64,000 bases of DNA from the NCBI GenBank assembly GCA_023213395.1, contig CM041465.1:95735741-95799740 (forward strand), in the 5' to 3' direction. The DNA comes from Cycas panzhihuaensis (taxonomy: Eukaryota > Cycadophyta). The notes beneath the pieces were generated by a model. That model was given only the letters and a program-made list of their open reading frames with translations, had not been told where the DNA came from and made no database searches. The translations under genes were made by a program, and so were the position numbers. Of this stretch, positions 45,781 through 58,369 are shown piece after piece; within the stretch, counting starts at the first letter, position 1, and each line of letters opens with the position of its first letter.

Positions 45781-48700
45781 TTTGGTATCAAAGCCATGGT
45801 GCATCAATGACAAGCCTATATTACAAATTATATTGATTATTATTTCGTATACTAAAGTTTAATTTAAAGTTTATTTAAATATTTGATATATTAATCTAAA
45901 GTAGCCTTTGTTTGGTGTTTATATGCTCCGTGGGAGTTTTTAATCCCATTTTTTATGTAGCAAAGTCATTTTATACAGGGTATTGAAGATATGGCAAAAT
46001 ATTTTAAAGTTTTCATTAGTTTTTTCAAAAGTTTCAATTCATTTTTTGGTTCACAAAGGTAATAGGAACTTCAAAGGACTCCAACTCTCAAACCAGTGCT
46101 TAGAATTATATCAAGTGACTACTCGTTTTGATCATAGTTGAGTTAGCTATGCAACAAAGGAAACGACACCTCATTTCATCCACTCTAAGTGGAGATATTC
46201 TTCTCAGATTGTCAAGTACTCTCATTAGCTACTCAAACCCCATTTCCTACTTTGTATTTGTTTATTCTAAGTTATTTATCACTATTTTTTCAAATGTTTT
46301 TCAAGATTTGTGGGTGCCTAGACCTTACATCCATGTTGGAATAGATTTGGTATTCACTTTACCCTCTATGAGGCTATATGATTTCATCACGTTGTCCCTT
46401 TTCTGTTTCACTTTGAAAGTCATGTTTTTGGACTTATTTCTATTTGTAATCCACTCCTATTAATATTCAGAGCCTCTCAAACCTATTGTATCTTACCTTT
46501 GATCAGTCTTGACTTTGTTTGATTGATCTTAGCCTACCTAAAGTTGTCTATCTCTCTCCGTACCTCCACGACAGTCGTGCATTGTTAACAATATTTTTTA
46601 TTTTTTTATTATATAAAAATTAAGTTTTTTTTTAAGTTTTTCATCAATTAATCAATGTGGATCCCTGGTGCCCCTGATCTAGTGCTCTTTGATTGATTTT
46701 TGATCATTTTGATTGCTTGTTTCACCCTCTATATGATCACAGTGGTAGCGATAATTCATAACATTATAAATATTATTTTTGTTATAAAGTTAAAACTATT
46801 TAATTATATTACATTCCTCTTGGTGTCTATGTATTTGTTTAAGTCCTTGGCCCCCTTCAATATTTGGCCCTAGACCCTACACATTTACATGTGACATCAC
46901 TATTTTTTTAAAGGGCTAAATCAACCTTTTAACATAAAGTTTTTATATTTTTACTCTATAAAGTTATTGTTAGATTTTCTATTGTAACTCCTCATTAGAT
47001 TAGTGGTTTTTAAGGAAACTACTCTCATCATGATTGTGACTCAGTGAGCTTCACTATGGACTAGTCATTTTTAAGATTTGGAGCCATTTTGATCAAGATT
47101 AATAGCTTAAAGTGACCCAATTTTTTAGCTTCTAGTTTATTAATTATAAGGAGGTCCCTTCATTGTTTTCACTATAACGTTTTCATTTGATATCTGTTTT
47201 CTAAACCATTAGCTTTGTTGGAAAGTTGATTTAGCCTTCTTTGTGTTGATATAATTTTTTAAGCAATTTGAAGCTATTTTGCAGATATTTTAAGTTGTTG
47301 AAGTTAAAGTACTTAATCAAACATAATTCTTCATTATTCAGCATTTTTTGAAGTATTTTCTTCAATATTTTTTTGTATAAGTCACATAAAAAGGTCTTTA
47401 ATCTATAATTAAGGAGTTCTACACCTTTTCATAAAGTTATAATATGTTTTTATAATATTTTAGTCTTATGGATCCTATTGAAGTCCTACAAGGGGTCTCT
47501 ACACTTATTCTTTAAAATCTTAAGTTTTAGGAATTAGTTTTTGAAACTGTCAAATCCATCAGAAAGGTTATTTGATATTATTCAGTTTAAAATAGGTTTC
47601 ACTTAATTCTAGCTTTATTTGGTAGGTGTTTAAAGCTAGCTACCTTTAGCTTCTTGTTCAATCCTTATAAGCATTATCCTATAACGTTTTTAGTATTACA
47701 TTATTTCAAAAGGGTTATATCTACATTATTTATCACTAACAATTTATTCTTGAAGCTATTATAATTCTTTGTTTGTATTTTTCAAGTCTTTTTCAGAGTA
47801 AGAAGTTAGATTTTTAGTACTTCAAGATAAGTGGAGCTACCTTCTCAAATGGCTACGATTTGTGTTATATTTATTCATTTTCTATATTTCTTAGAAGAGA
47901 ACTTGTTATTTTTAGATATTTCGATCATCTAAAGTAAAGGTTACACTTCAGTTTTTTTACTACTTTTAAAAGGATCTACTACTTTTAAAAGGATAGCTAA
48001 TCATCTTCATAATTAAGTATACTTCATTTTACATTGATAAAGGTCATTGATTTTTGCTTTAGCTACTCCTTAACTTTGAAAAGTTCAAGCTTAGTTAAAG
48101 AATATCATTGAATATTTATCCTTTTATTATTAAAGATAGTTATATTTTAAATTTATATGGTTAAAGCTTTAAAAGAGCATTTGAATCCTTATTTCTCTAC
48201 ATCATATCAAGTTGAAAACCAAGTTGCATATCATTTAGCATTCTTTTGATTGATTGGAAAGAAAAAAAAAAAAGGCTCATTAATTAATTTATTTGATTTG
48301 AAGGAAGGGTTATTGCTTGCATATTCTTTTAGAAAATTTATTATGTCATTTATTCATTCTTACTTAGTGAATATTATCTTTCCTTTTAGTTTTTTTGGAT
48401 TAAAAGGAATTTTTTTTAAAACCCTAAGTAAGACCATAAGTATTAATCAATTTATGATTACATTAAAAGGATAATTCTCAAACTCAACAACCTTATTTTT
48501 CCAGCCTTACAAGGGGAACGATTAGGACCCCTAAAGTTACCACCTTGCACACGCTAATTAGCCTACTCATATTGGATAAGAAAAGTCATTAACTATTAGG
48601 TGTATTCGATACTAGGTTAAGGTGCAAAACCTTTTCTTTATTTAGTGTTTAAAGACCAAGGGTAGACCTAAAGAGGGTGAGTGCTTTGGTTTGAGTAACC

Positions 48701-49107
48701 TTCATCGCTAGATCTGTCACTATGCATAAGTTTGGCATAGGTGGGTCCACAATTCAAGGGGGTTTAAAAACCTTCTTAGCAGCCTATGTATTGAGGTATA
48801 TCGAGCCTTGAGCTTACATACCAGTAAATTGGGTCCATGTTTGTCCATCTGTGGGTAGGCACCACTAGATAGGATAACAACTGAAGGTTTCCCTAAGAGA
48901 CCCCTAAATTTGGAGCCTACTAGCCTTATTAGGTACTAGTTCACTTTTCAAACTTTAGGTAAAACTTGGGTCATTAAAACTTCTTTCAAACTTCAAATTT
49001 GAACTCTTTCAAACTTTAAATTTAACTTTTTTTAAACTTTAAATTTAAAACTCTTGTAAACTTCATCTTTATTTGTCACATTTTTTAAATAAAAACCTTA
49101 GTTTAAT
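45781..49107 (+). other. Element B leader (5' untranslated region)
   Basis: Primer site at 45781-45799. The first 1.1 kb has no match in element A and contains a 111-codon + strand frame (46128-46463), hydrophobic and unidentified. From about 46900 it follows element A's leader. 48500-49107 is the best conserved segment and ends at the gag ATG. A 74-codon frame at 48250-48474 is not convincing. Confidence 0.6.
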
Positions 49108-50200
49108 ATGGCCTCAAGTTTTGGTAACATGATCATTCTAAATTTTGATGGGAATAATTTCTTAAATTAGAGTAGGAGGATGAGACCCATCCTTATAGCT
49201 AATAAGATGTGGGAGATTATGAAATTAGGGTATAATAAACTAGGTCTAAATCTAACTAATACAAAAAAAGCTACTTATAAAGAAAATGTTAAAAAGGATA
49301 ATGAAGCTTTGGCACTTATCTTTTCTGCACTTGAAGATCATGTATTCCCTTGGGTTAGTGAGTCTATCAAATTAAAGGAAGCTTGGGATACATTTTAGTT
49401 AATATATAAAGGAACTGCCTCTTCCAAACTACAAAATCTTAGAAGCAAGTTTGAAAACTTACATGTGTTACCCATAGAAATCGTAACAAAATTTATGATA
49501 AAAGTATAAAATATAGTCAATAAAATGAGGTCTCTTAGAGATATCTTAATAGAATAGAGGGTGGTTAAATGGATCTTAAGATGTGTTAATGTAGTTAGAC
49601 ATTTCGAAATGGTCACCATAAGTATAAGTATACCAAAAGACCTAAGCACATTAAATGTGAAATAACTTAGTGCTTTGCTTATGTCAGTAGAAGAACAACA
49701 AAATGCCAACAAGTCATTTGAACATACCTTTGCCACAAAGTCATGAATCCAATCCAATTCTAAAGTATGAACTTTAAAGTCCAAAGAATCATCTCTAAAA
49801 ATAAGGGTTAGGAACCCTAAAAGGGAAGTTGGGTAAGATCCTCCCAAATATCAAGCCTCTCATCAAAGGAAATAAGGAGGACACCAACAGAATGAGAACC
49901 CTCCTAGGTATACAAACCAAAGGAAATAGTTTGAAGGACATACTTGTTTTCTAAATTATCAAGGCAACCCTCAATCCTAAATATCCAATCAAGATTACTA
50001 TGATAATAGACGAAGAGAAAATCCTCCTCAATATTATGAGAAAAGAGGGAGATCCTCTAATGTTGATTGATCTCATCCATAAAGCAAGAGTTTAAGCTAT
50101 GGAAGGAGAGATCCCCTATATTTTTCATATGGCCATAGAAGTGGCCATTTTGAAGATAAATGTTTCTCAAATATAGACTACCCACTAGAGGAAATGCCCA
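49108..50200 (+). pseudogene. Element B gag (copia)
   Basis: ATG at 49108: MASSFGNMIILNFDGNNFLN, a stop where Trp is expected, then RRMRPILIANKMWEIMKLGY and HVFPWVSESIKLKEAWDTF (UBN2-type gag). Then PKDLSTLNVK and VEEQQNANKSFEHTFATKS follow. A zinc-knuckle remnant YFSYGHRSGHFEDKCF (about 50120-50165) has lost two Cys. It is parallel to element A's gag at 30748-30107 and 13530-13140. The - strand frame 49847-49395 is its mirror. Confidence 0.85.
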
Positions 50201-51580
50201 TAATACAACTAAATTAAGGGACAATAACATGTTATTTCTATCTAGTTTCATTACTAAGAAGGAAGATAATGATAGTTGGTACACTAATTTAGAATGTTCA
50301 ACCTATATGCCACATAAGGAGCAGTTATTTCAAACTTTAGATAAAAGCATGAAAGGGTCCATTATGTTTGGAGATGATACCTTCTATAAATTAGTTGGTA
50401 GAGGTAATATAGCCCCGATGATGGATATAGGAGAATATAGATATTTAGATGATGTCTTGTATATCCTAGCTCTAAAGAAAAACTTATTATCAGTAGGGAA
50501 GATGATGGGACATGACTACAAAGTCATTTTTGATAATGGTGAGTGTGTAATAAAAGATAAACAGAGAAATAAAGCTATCATTGCTAAAGGGAAAATGACC
50601 AAGGATCACTTGTTCAAACTTATACTTACTCCTTTAGATACATATGCTCTCATAACTTTAGCTAACTTAGATAGCGAGTTGTTGCATAGAAGGTCTAGCC
50701 ATCTTAATTATGAAGTAAATGGATATGGTCAATGGATTACCATGCATTAAAGTGAATAAAAACTTATGTGAATGATGTATTCTTGGCAAACACCATCGAG
50801 AAAGTTTTCTAGATTTTAGTCATCAAGCATCATGTCCTCTCTAATTGGTATATACAGATATTTATGGTCCTATGGACACTCCTTCACTAGCAGGTGCTAA
50901 ATACTTCATCACATTCATCGATGACTTCACAAAGAAGTCATGGACGTTCTTCCTCAAGTATAAATGAGATGTCTTCCAACACTTTGTTGACTTCAAAACC
51001 TTTATAGAGTAATAAAGTAGATATAAATTGCTATCTCTTAGATCAAATAATAGGGAAGCATTTATCTCTAATATATTTAAGGATTATTATGTATACCATG
51101 GAATTAGAAGATAGTTCACTAATCCCTACACCCCATAACAAAATGGTGTAGCAAAGAGGAAAAATCACACTATAGTCAAAATGACTAGGCATATGCTTAA
51201 GGACAAGAATTTGGGCCATGAGTTTTGGGCTAAAGTAGTCTATACAACTGTTTATTTACTCAATATGTGCTCCACCAAAGCTCTTATGTGGAAAACTCTA
51301 GAAGAAGCTTAGACTGATTACAAACCAAGCATATACCATCTTAGAGTATTTGGATGTATTGCCTATACTCACATTCCTGATCAAAAAAGATAAAAATTGG
51401 ATGATCATAGCATCAAATTTATTTTCCTTGGTTATAGTGAATCTTCCAGGTCATACAAAGTGTATGACCCCAAATCAAAAAAAGTGATGTTAAGGAAGGA
51501 TGTTAAGTTCCAAGAAGATACCTACTATCGAGACACTTAAGAAAAGAAAAAGGAAGTTGCAATAAACGTTAATATATTTT
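50201..51580 (+). pseudogene. Element B protease, pre-integrase and integrase
   Basis: A 196-codon open stretch (50160-50750) holds the protease region (SWYTNLECSTYMPHKEQLF, D-S-G mutated to N-L-E) and MFGDDTFYKLVGRGNI. Then LKKNLLSVGKMMGHDYKVIF and the pre-integrase LLHRRSSHLNY follow. Integrase follows with FITFIDDFTKKSWTFFLKYK (about 50910-50965), a changed second-Asp region (RSNNREAFISNIFKDYY) and NPYTP*QNGVAKRKN, where the stop stands for Gln. The C-terminus reads YHLRVFGCIAYTHIPDQK and YSESSRSYKVYDPKSKK to about 51500. It is inactive. Confidence 0.85.
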
Positions 51581-53320
51581 CCAAAACCAAATATATACCT
51601 CCTATGTTTGATTCTAAGAGAAGCATCAATGAACCTAGTGGGGAGGGAACTTCATCTTAACCTCCACCATAAAACTTACCAAAATGGGTTCATCGAAATC
51701 ATGACTTGGGCAACATCTTACATAATAATCATAGATCCGCATACTCACATAGGGTTAATTTTACCCTAATGAATAAAGTATTGGAGACTCATTAGCCTCA
51801 AACCTTTGATGAGGCTGATTGACATGAATGTTGGCAAAAAGCTATGGAAGATGAATACAACTCCATTGCCTAGAATGACACATAGGAGCTAGTTGATTTA
51901 CCTCCAAAGAAAAAGACTATTGGTACAAAATGGATCTATAAGACCAAACTTTGCTTAGATGGCTCCATTCACAAGTATAAGGCTAGGTTGGTTGCAAAGG
52001 GATTTGCTAAAAAAGAAGGCATTGACTATACTGAAACTTTTACTTATATTGCTCAAATACAATTAGTTAGAATGATGATGAGCTTAGCAGCCGAAATGAG
52101 TTCGAAAGTTTACCAAATGGATGTCAAAAGTGCCTTCCTCAATGGCTACATCAAAGAAGATATCTATGTCTCTCAACCCCTTAGTTTTGAAGTCGGAGGG
52201 GAAGAAAACAAAGTGTACAAACTAAAAAGGCACTCTATGATTTAAAAGAAACACCCAAGGCTTGGTATTCCCACATAGATAAATATTTTAGAGATTAAGG
52301 GTTTGAAAGATCTCAATTACACCCTAACTTATATATTCAAATCAATGAAAATTCAATCCTAATTGTAGGTCTTTATGTGGATGACCTTGTATATACTAGA
52401 AATGACTCCTACCTACTATGTCAATTCAAAGATGTCATGTGTAAATAATTCAAGATGATAGATTTAAGACTTATGTATTACTTCTTAGGATTAGAAGTTT
52501 GGTAAGACAAGAAGGGTATTTTCATCTCCCAATACAAATATACTTTAGATTTATTACAAAAATTCAGGATGTCTAATTATAAACCATTGGCAACGCCATT
52601 TGAAATAGGAATTAAGCTCTCAAAATTAGTTGACTCTACTTTAGTTGACCCAACACTTTATAGACAACTTATTGGCAGTTTAATATATTTGACATCTACT
52701 CGACCAGATATAACACACTTAGTTAGTGTTGTATCTATGTTTATGAAAGATCCAAAGACCTCTCACTAGCAAGCAGCTAAGAGAATTCTTTGACATCTTA
52801 AAGGAACTCTAGATTATGGGCCATACTACAAAGCTTCTCCAAAATTTTAGTTGACTAGCTATATAGATTCAGATTGGGTATGAGATGTTGATGACAGAAA
52901 ATCTATAATAAGTTATATATTTAGTATGGGATCATCAGTAATAGTATGGAGCACAAAGAAGTAGAACATGGTTTCCTTATCTACAACTAAGGCAAAATAC
53001 AAAACAGCAGTAGCAGGTGTATGTGAATTAGTTTGGTTGAGAAGACTACTAAAAGATTTCTAGCTTAAATAGAAAGGTCTTACCAGAATTTGGTGTGACA
53101 ATCAGAGCACCATCTAAATGGAAAATAATCTAGTCTTCCATGGTAGAATAAAACACATCAATACTTAACATCATTTCACTCAATAACTAATACAAGCAGA
53201 AGAAATCGAAATGGCCTATTGTAACACTAAAGACCAAACAATAGATATATTTACAAAGGCTTTAGGCAAAGTTAAATTCTAGAAATTTAGAGAAATCTTA
53301 GGAGTCATTCACATTGGGTA
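51581..53320 (+). pseudogene. Element B reverse transcriptase and RNase H
   Basis: RT: LPPKKKTIGTKWIYKTKL (about 51900-51955), YKARLVAKGFAKKEGIDYTE, VYQMDVKSAFLNGYIKEDIY (52110-52165). The catalytic LYVDDLVYT is still readable near 52374-52398 in a shifted frame. RNase H: RQLIGSLIYLTSTRPDI (52660-52720), a SDW region near 52870, MGSSVIVWSTKK, AVAGVCELVWLRRLLKDF and IFTKALGKVKF near 53250. At least two frameshifts (near 52230 and 52290-52370) and many stops occur. The end abuts the polypurine tract. Confidence 0.85.
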
Positions 53321-53333
53321 TTATAGGGGAGAA

Positions 53334-53695
53334 TGTTAAGATAACCCCTAATGTTCCTATGAATTTGTACACCTAGGAGCCCTCAAAGCCACCTTTGGGT
53401 TCCCTAGGGAACCTAGACCCATATATCAAGCCGCTTAGAGCCTCCAGATACTGACCCATTATTCTTAAGGTATGTATTTATGGTTTTAATTCTAATTTTT
53501 AATATTAATTTGAATTTATGTTAGACAATATGCAAGTTGGATTGAGGCACTTGTTGTCTCCCTAAAATATCCTATATATGGGGTGAGAATACCTCCCTAG
53601 CATTTTTTAACACCACCCAAGATTCAATGGAATATATTAACTCGTGTACGATGATTTCACTATTGTAGTCCTACTATACACCTCTGCATCCTTAA
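53334..53695 (+). repeat. Element B 3' LTR
   Basis: Aligns over its full length with 45418-45780; about one base in five differs by eye in the first part. It is preceded by TTATAGGGGAGAA. Confidence 0.88.
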
Positions 53696-54024
53696 ATTCC
53701 TAGAAAAAGAGGTGTTCCATCATATGGTTCTACTTAGATAACCATTTTTCCATGGTGTAGTAAATAGGGCTAAGAGTTTTTAGCTCAGTTTATGTCTCAA
53801 AAGTATGACCTCAACTAAGAGAGCCAAAAATAACCAAAATAGGAATAAGTGGAAACTTCTTGGTAGGTAAATATTAGTGAACTATGTATGAGAAGGTCAT
53901 TCTAGAGGATTGGTAAGTACAATGACTAGTTATCTATATGCTCCAATAAATGTTTGGATTTTATATAGACCTAACATTAAGATTTGAAGTAGTTATATAA
54001 CATTGTTTAGTATTAAGTAGGGAA
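53696..54024 (+). other. Element D interior, right part
   Basis: Continuation of the element D interior after removal of B, ending with a possible polypurine tract AAGTAGGGAA (54015-54024). No gene was recognised. Confidence 0.55.
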
Positions 54025-54417
54025 TGTTGAATAATTTAACCCATGAAAATATTTAATTAATATAAATCATTATGGTTATCCATTTAATGTACACTAGGGA
54101 GTTATAGTATACACACTTTTTTATTATAATTAGTCATTGGTTGATTGAGTAGCTCTTGGGATGTGATTGAATAACTAGGTGGTATAATATACTATAAATA
54201 TATATAGGTTTGATAATACAATTTAGAAGTGATCATTTCCTATAAGTACTTATGTTATGTGTTTGTCCATATTCTTTCATTTATTTCTACCTATATGCCA
54301 TAATCTCATAATCATGTATGATCTTAGGATCTATGTGACCTGTGTTAATTATATTCATGCACTTTTATTTCTATCATTTAATATGAAAGAATGTTTTACT
54401 CATACCATGTTTTAACA
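54025..54417 (+). repeat. Element D 3' LTR
   Basis: Starts TGTTGAATAATTTAACCC and ends ..GTTTTAACA, directly followed by the TSD TTATA. Confidence 0.85.
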
Positions 54418-54449
54418 TTATACCCTAATAGACCTATTTTGATGCCATA

Positions 54450-54641
54450 TTAAAAAAATGTAGAATATATAAAGGAAATAAACTTCTCTTTTATATAAAT
54501 ACATCTAGCTTATAAGAGAGACCCAATACATATATACCATATATCATTTGTAGATAAAATAAAGGTCATGACACATGGCCCTTAATAACACATAATGGAC
54601 CTCTAAAGTAAAACATAGGATAGAAGATTAATATTCTAATA
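54450..54641 (-). repeat. LTR E, related to the element C LTR
   Basis: On the - strand it starts TATTAGAATATTAATCTTC and shares ATGTGTCATGACC and TCTCTCTTATAAGC-like blocks with 38932-39157. It is followed on the - strand by TGGCATCAAAATAGG, a plausible decayed primer site, so it would be a 5' LTR whose interior was cut by element D only about 25-30 bp further on. The far LTR was not located. Confidence 0.55.
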
Positions 54642-55311
54642 GATGGCTAGGTACTTCAATGGTAAATAACATATAGTAGAGGTGATTCTTTAAGAAGTGC
54701 CATAAACTAAATAATCTTTAACCATAGGTAAAGATCTTTACTGATAAATAGCATAATGACTTGATAAAGTTTATGAACCTTAATCAATAAGTATATAAGC
54801 TCAACCCTAGACTAATTTTTGGGTATTCATCCAAGCTAACACTAATGATCTTATCATGAATACTTTTTTAGCCCATAGATAGTAATAATTTTTCTTTATA
54901 TTAACAAAATTAATTGGCTTTGATACCAATTGCAACAACAACTATTTATATATAATAAAAATGGTAATATTCATAGTAAAAGATATCCAAAATAATAATA
55001 ATTTAATATGCATATATTATATCACAATAGATATCTAGTATAAACATAAATAAAATACCCATAGAATAATATCATAAAGTGCAATAGTAATATGATAGAG
55101 TTATAATAAATTAATAAAATATCTTTTAACAGTATCTTCCCTGTTTGAGGTGAGGTATCCTCCAAGTTGGTACAATAGTGCCTAATGGTCATAAGCCATC
55201 ACTTTCAACCAATATTAAATTCTCCAAAATGATTATAAATGAGTAAGGCTCCTTTATTTATACCCTACTTATTTATCTCTTTAAAACCACATTTATTCTC
55301 TCATTTCAAGA
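54642..55311. other. AT-rich stretch, nothing recognised
   Basis: 670 bp with no reading frame or repeat partner seen in the window. Confidence 0.4.
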
Positions 55312-55658
55312 TGTTAACTTCATAATAATTATTAGAGTGATATTATGTCACTTAACTAACTAATGTAAATAAGGTGTAATATTATGTAAATATTCTTAAT
55401 GTAATATTATGATATATATTAGGGTGACATATGTAATACATTATAATTATATGAGAAACTTATGGATTTATAAATAAAGATCCAAGTCTATTGTAATGTT
55501 ATGCAAATTTTTTAAAATATAATAATATAATCTATGGTGGGTTTTTTCTAAAAGGGTACTCACATCAAATCTATTATCCTATGTACCTATTTTGTTCAAG
55601 TATATTATGTATATAAATAATCCTAGCATCCTATCTATTTATTTTAGTGTTTTCTAAC
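55312..55658 (+). repeat. Putative LTR K
   Basis: Starts TGTTAACTTCATAATAATTA and ends ..GTGTTTTCTAAC, followed by TTGGTATTAGAGTAG, which resembles a Met-tRNA primer site. Length fits the other LTRs here. No partner copy was found, so the call rests on the ends and the primer-like site only. Confidence 0.4.
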
Positions 55659-57859
55659 TTGGTATTAGAGTAGATGATCATGCATAAGTAGATAAATGTT
55701 AGGTGGATTATTTGATCATTAGTTGTTAGGTAGTGTTGGCTCACCCTTTGAAGATTAGCTTATCAGATAACTGAAAGAGCAGCCACAGAGGTTCAATGAT
55801 TGTGGAGATTCTTTATGATTCTATTATCTATTTTGTATGGCTTTTTTGGTGTTTAGAGATCTGTAGAGAAGTATAATAGATTATTTTTTATAAGTATTTA
55901 GGTATGAATCATTATTAGTACCCTTATTTCTATAGATGCAACCTCCATTTATATAGTTGCTAACCAAGATATGTATAACCTACTAGATATATAGATGATA
56001 AATGAAAACACTACAGACTAAAGTTGATCAAGAGAGTTTCTATCCATGTGGAGATAAAATATTATATGGAGAGCAGGTTTATAACTAGTATGATGTACTA
56101 TGAAAACATTCATTACAACTATAGTAGTATCTAGTGGAACCATAGCCATGCATTAAAGCAAATGTTACAGTCCTAGAACTATAATAGGTAGATGAAGTTA
56201 TTTGTGCTTAGTATAATAAACACAGATAATAAGTTATGTGATTATGAAGTATGCAACTAAAGACAAAGCTATTAATATACAAAATCATGTCTCTCAATTC
56301 ACGGTTATGATAAATAGTTATAGTGAAATAAGATCACAGAATTGCCATAGTAATTATAGAGTTATGGGTGTTGAGTAATTATAGATGTAGTGATGGAATA
56401 TACATAGCTACAAAGATAATAGTTTGTATCTAGCCACATTTTTTAATAAAAACTAAGGTATTTATACTATCTTTTATTACTCATTACATTTGATCAAGTA
56501 GTTGTAGAGAAATATATGTAGGATTTACTATAATATTATGGCAATATTAAACTATTTACATATATTTTATCTCATACCCTTTATCGAGTTTAATTGATTA
56601 CATTTGATATATTGTATATTTGATCAGTGCCTAAAAATATATTTAGAGCCATATTCATTTACAATTGTATGAGAGGTATTTCGTTAATATATTTTGTCAC
56701 CATGTTAATATTACATCACTCAATTTAATATTTTAATATTCCCATTAATTAATTCATTTATTATTGTATTCAATTTATTTAATTAAATGAAGTTTGTTAT
56801 TTTGATATATATCAATGGCTATATTTAATATATACAAGTTGCTCGTTTAATATATAGAGCCATTGAAATGTTTGGAATTGCCTTTGTATTAAGGGTTATT
56901 TAATTGCCTTAAGAATATCATTTTAATGGTATACATTTCATCTTTTGATCACATGTATTAAGGTTGTTGGCTTTTTATCACTAATATTAATTGTGGTCAT
57001 TGATATATTGATTTTTTAATTAGAGTTTTATCAATATATTGAGTGGTTATTTTGATATTAATAGCCTTAAGTTATCTTGCATCAAGTAGGCACACTATGG
57101 TGATATTTATGGCATGAGGCATGTATAAGGCATTCTGATGGCAAAGTGAGTGTATTGGGCACTCTTGTTTGGTGATTGTTTGGTGATGTTAAGCTCTTGT
57201 TGCATGTGATTAAATAAGAGTTGTTAGGTGTGAGTTATCAATGTCAATGTTTTTTCATTGATTGATAAGAGAGCATGAGTAATGGGAAATCTATCAACGT
57301 CAGTGTATGTTCATTGATTAATAGAAGGGGCATTCTATTATAGAACTACTAAACTATCAGGTAAGTAAATAATATTGTGTAGTATTGATCATTATATATT
57401 TATTATAAAAGTGTGATTCATTTATTATAAAGTGGTATTTTTATTCACTATATATTAGTGTTTTTACATTAGATGTGTGTGGTGAAGTGTTTAGAATTAC
57501 TGTTTATTAGCCTATTTATGTAAGTGGTTATAGTTATGGTAAACCATTATACTTTGGGTGGTTAAATAAGGGCATATTACCTATTAGAAGCTAGTTCAAC
57601 ATTTGTGCATATCTAAATAAGTTTGATATAGATTCAATAGTATGTTTATGATAAAAATTGAAGTGGTAATAGAAAGGTGTATAATAAGAATACCTTAAAT
57701 TCAATTTTGCCTTAAAATCATGGTATAAAATAGGAGTTTATTATCCTATATACCTCATATAAGATTGTGTTACAGATAAAGAATGGTACTATGATGTAGA
57801 TATAGAGGTGTTTGATGAATTAACATGATTTACCTCCTATGTTTTTTGTATAAACTATC
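55659..57859. other. AT-rich region right of LTR K
   Basis: If LTR K is real this would be its interior, but no gag-pol motif is seen. A pair of short repeats with inverted symmetry is at 57236-57333. It is otherwise featureless. ATGAT at 57860-57864 is the element H target copy. Confidence 0.4.
57236..57333. repeat. Duplicated hairpin-forming unit
   Basis: TATCAATGTCAATG..TTCATTGATTGATA-like unit at 57236-57270 and TATCAACGTCAGTG..TTCATTGATTAATA at 57291-57325. Each has ATCAATG or its variant facing CATTGAT, so each can fold on itself. Confidence 0.6.
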
Positions 57860-57864
57860 ATGAT

Positions 57865-58369
57865 TGTTGAGAAAACTAGGTCCTAATAACCAAAAACTGC
57901 TACTAAGATCTAAACTATTTTACAACTAGTTACAGATATCGAAACTAAAATTTAACATACGAGTTTTTAAACCAGAGATAATATAATAATGAATTAAAAA
58001 GCTAAAGCATCATATATACAACTGATATAACATGGTAAAACCCTAGTAGTGTGATAGGAAAACATCCACATAGAAAAGGTATCGATCTTTATTATCTAAG
58101 AATGTAGAAATATACATAATCGATAGCAGAATACTCATAGCAATAATAACTAGTCACCTCCACTCAATACAGTAAATCCAATACAACGAACACCATCAAC
58201 ATAACAAAAAAACACCCTAAATTAGGCTATATAAGAGAGTCATACAAGGCATAAATCTTGACCATTAAATCTAGGGTATTTTAAATGAATGACCATGATT
58301 CTCTTTACAATGTAGTATGCTTTTCAGTGCTAGCAATCTCACTTATCTTTGTTGTCACATCATCTAGCA
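57865..58369 (-). repeat. Element H 3' LTR
   Basis: 505 bp, starting TGCTAGATGATGTGACAAC on the - strand and ending ..CTCAACA. It lacks the roughly 170-bp GC-rich island present in its partner. Confidence 0.88.

Larger units (their letters stand above)
45418..53695 (+). mobile_element. Element B: Ty1/copia LTR retrotransposon (family of A)
   Basis: LTRs 45418-45780 (363 bp) and 53334-53695 (362 bp), primer site TTTGGTATCAAAGCCATGG at 45781, polypurine tract TTATAGGGGAGAA at 53321-53333. Flanking 5-mers are ATTCA and ATTCC, an aged TSD. It has a full order of leader, gag, protease, integrase, RT and RNase H, all with stops. It is inserted in element D. Confidence 0.88.
43391..54417 (+). mobile_element. 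Element D: non-autonomous LTR retrotransposon containing element B
   Basis: LTRs are 43391-43784 and 54025-54417 (394 and 393 bp). Exact TSDs TTATA lie at 43386-43390 and 54418-54422. Primer site TTAGTATCAAAGTTGTGG follows the left LTR and AAGTAGGGAA precedes the right one. Without B its interior is only about 2.0 kb (43785-45417 plus 53696-54024), and no gag or pol is seen. Confidence 0.85.

Noticed and set aside
49395-49847. 150-codon - strand frame
   Set aside because: Mirror of element B gag, which matches element A gag in order.
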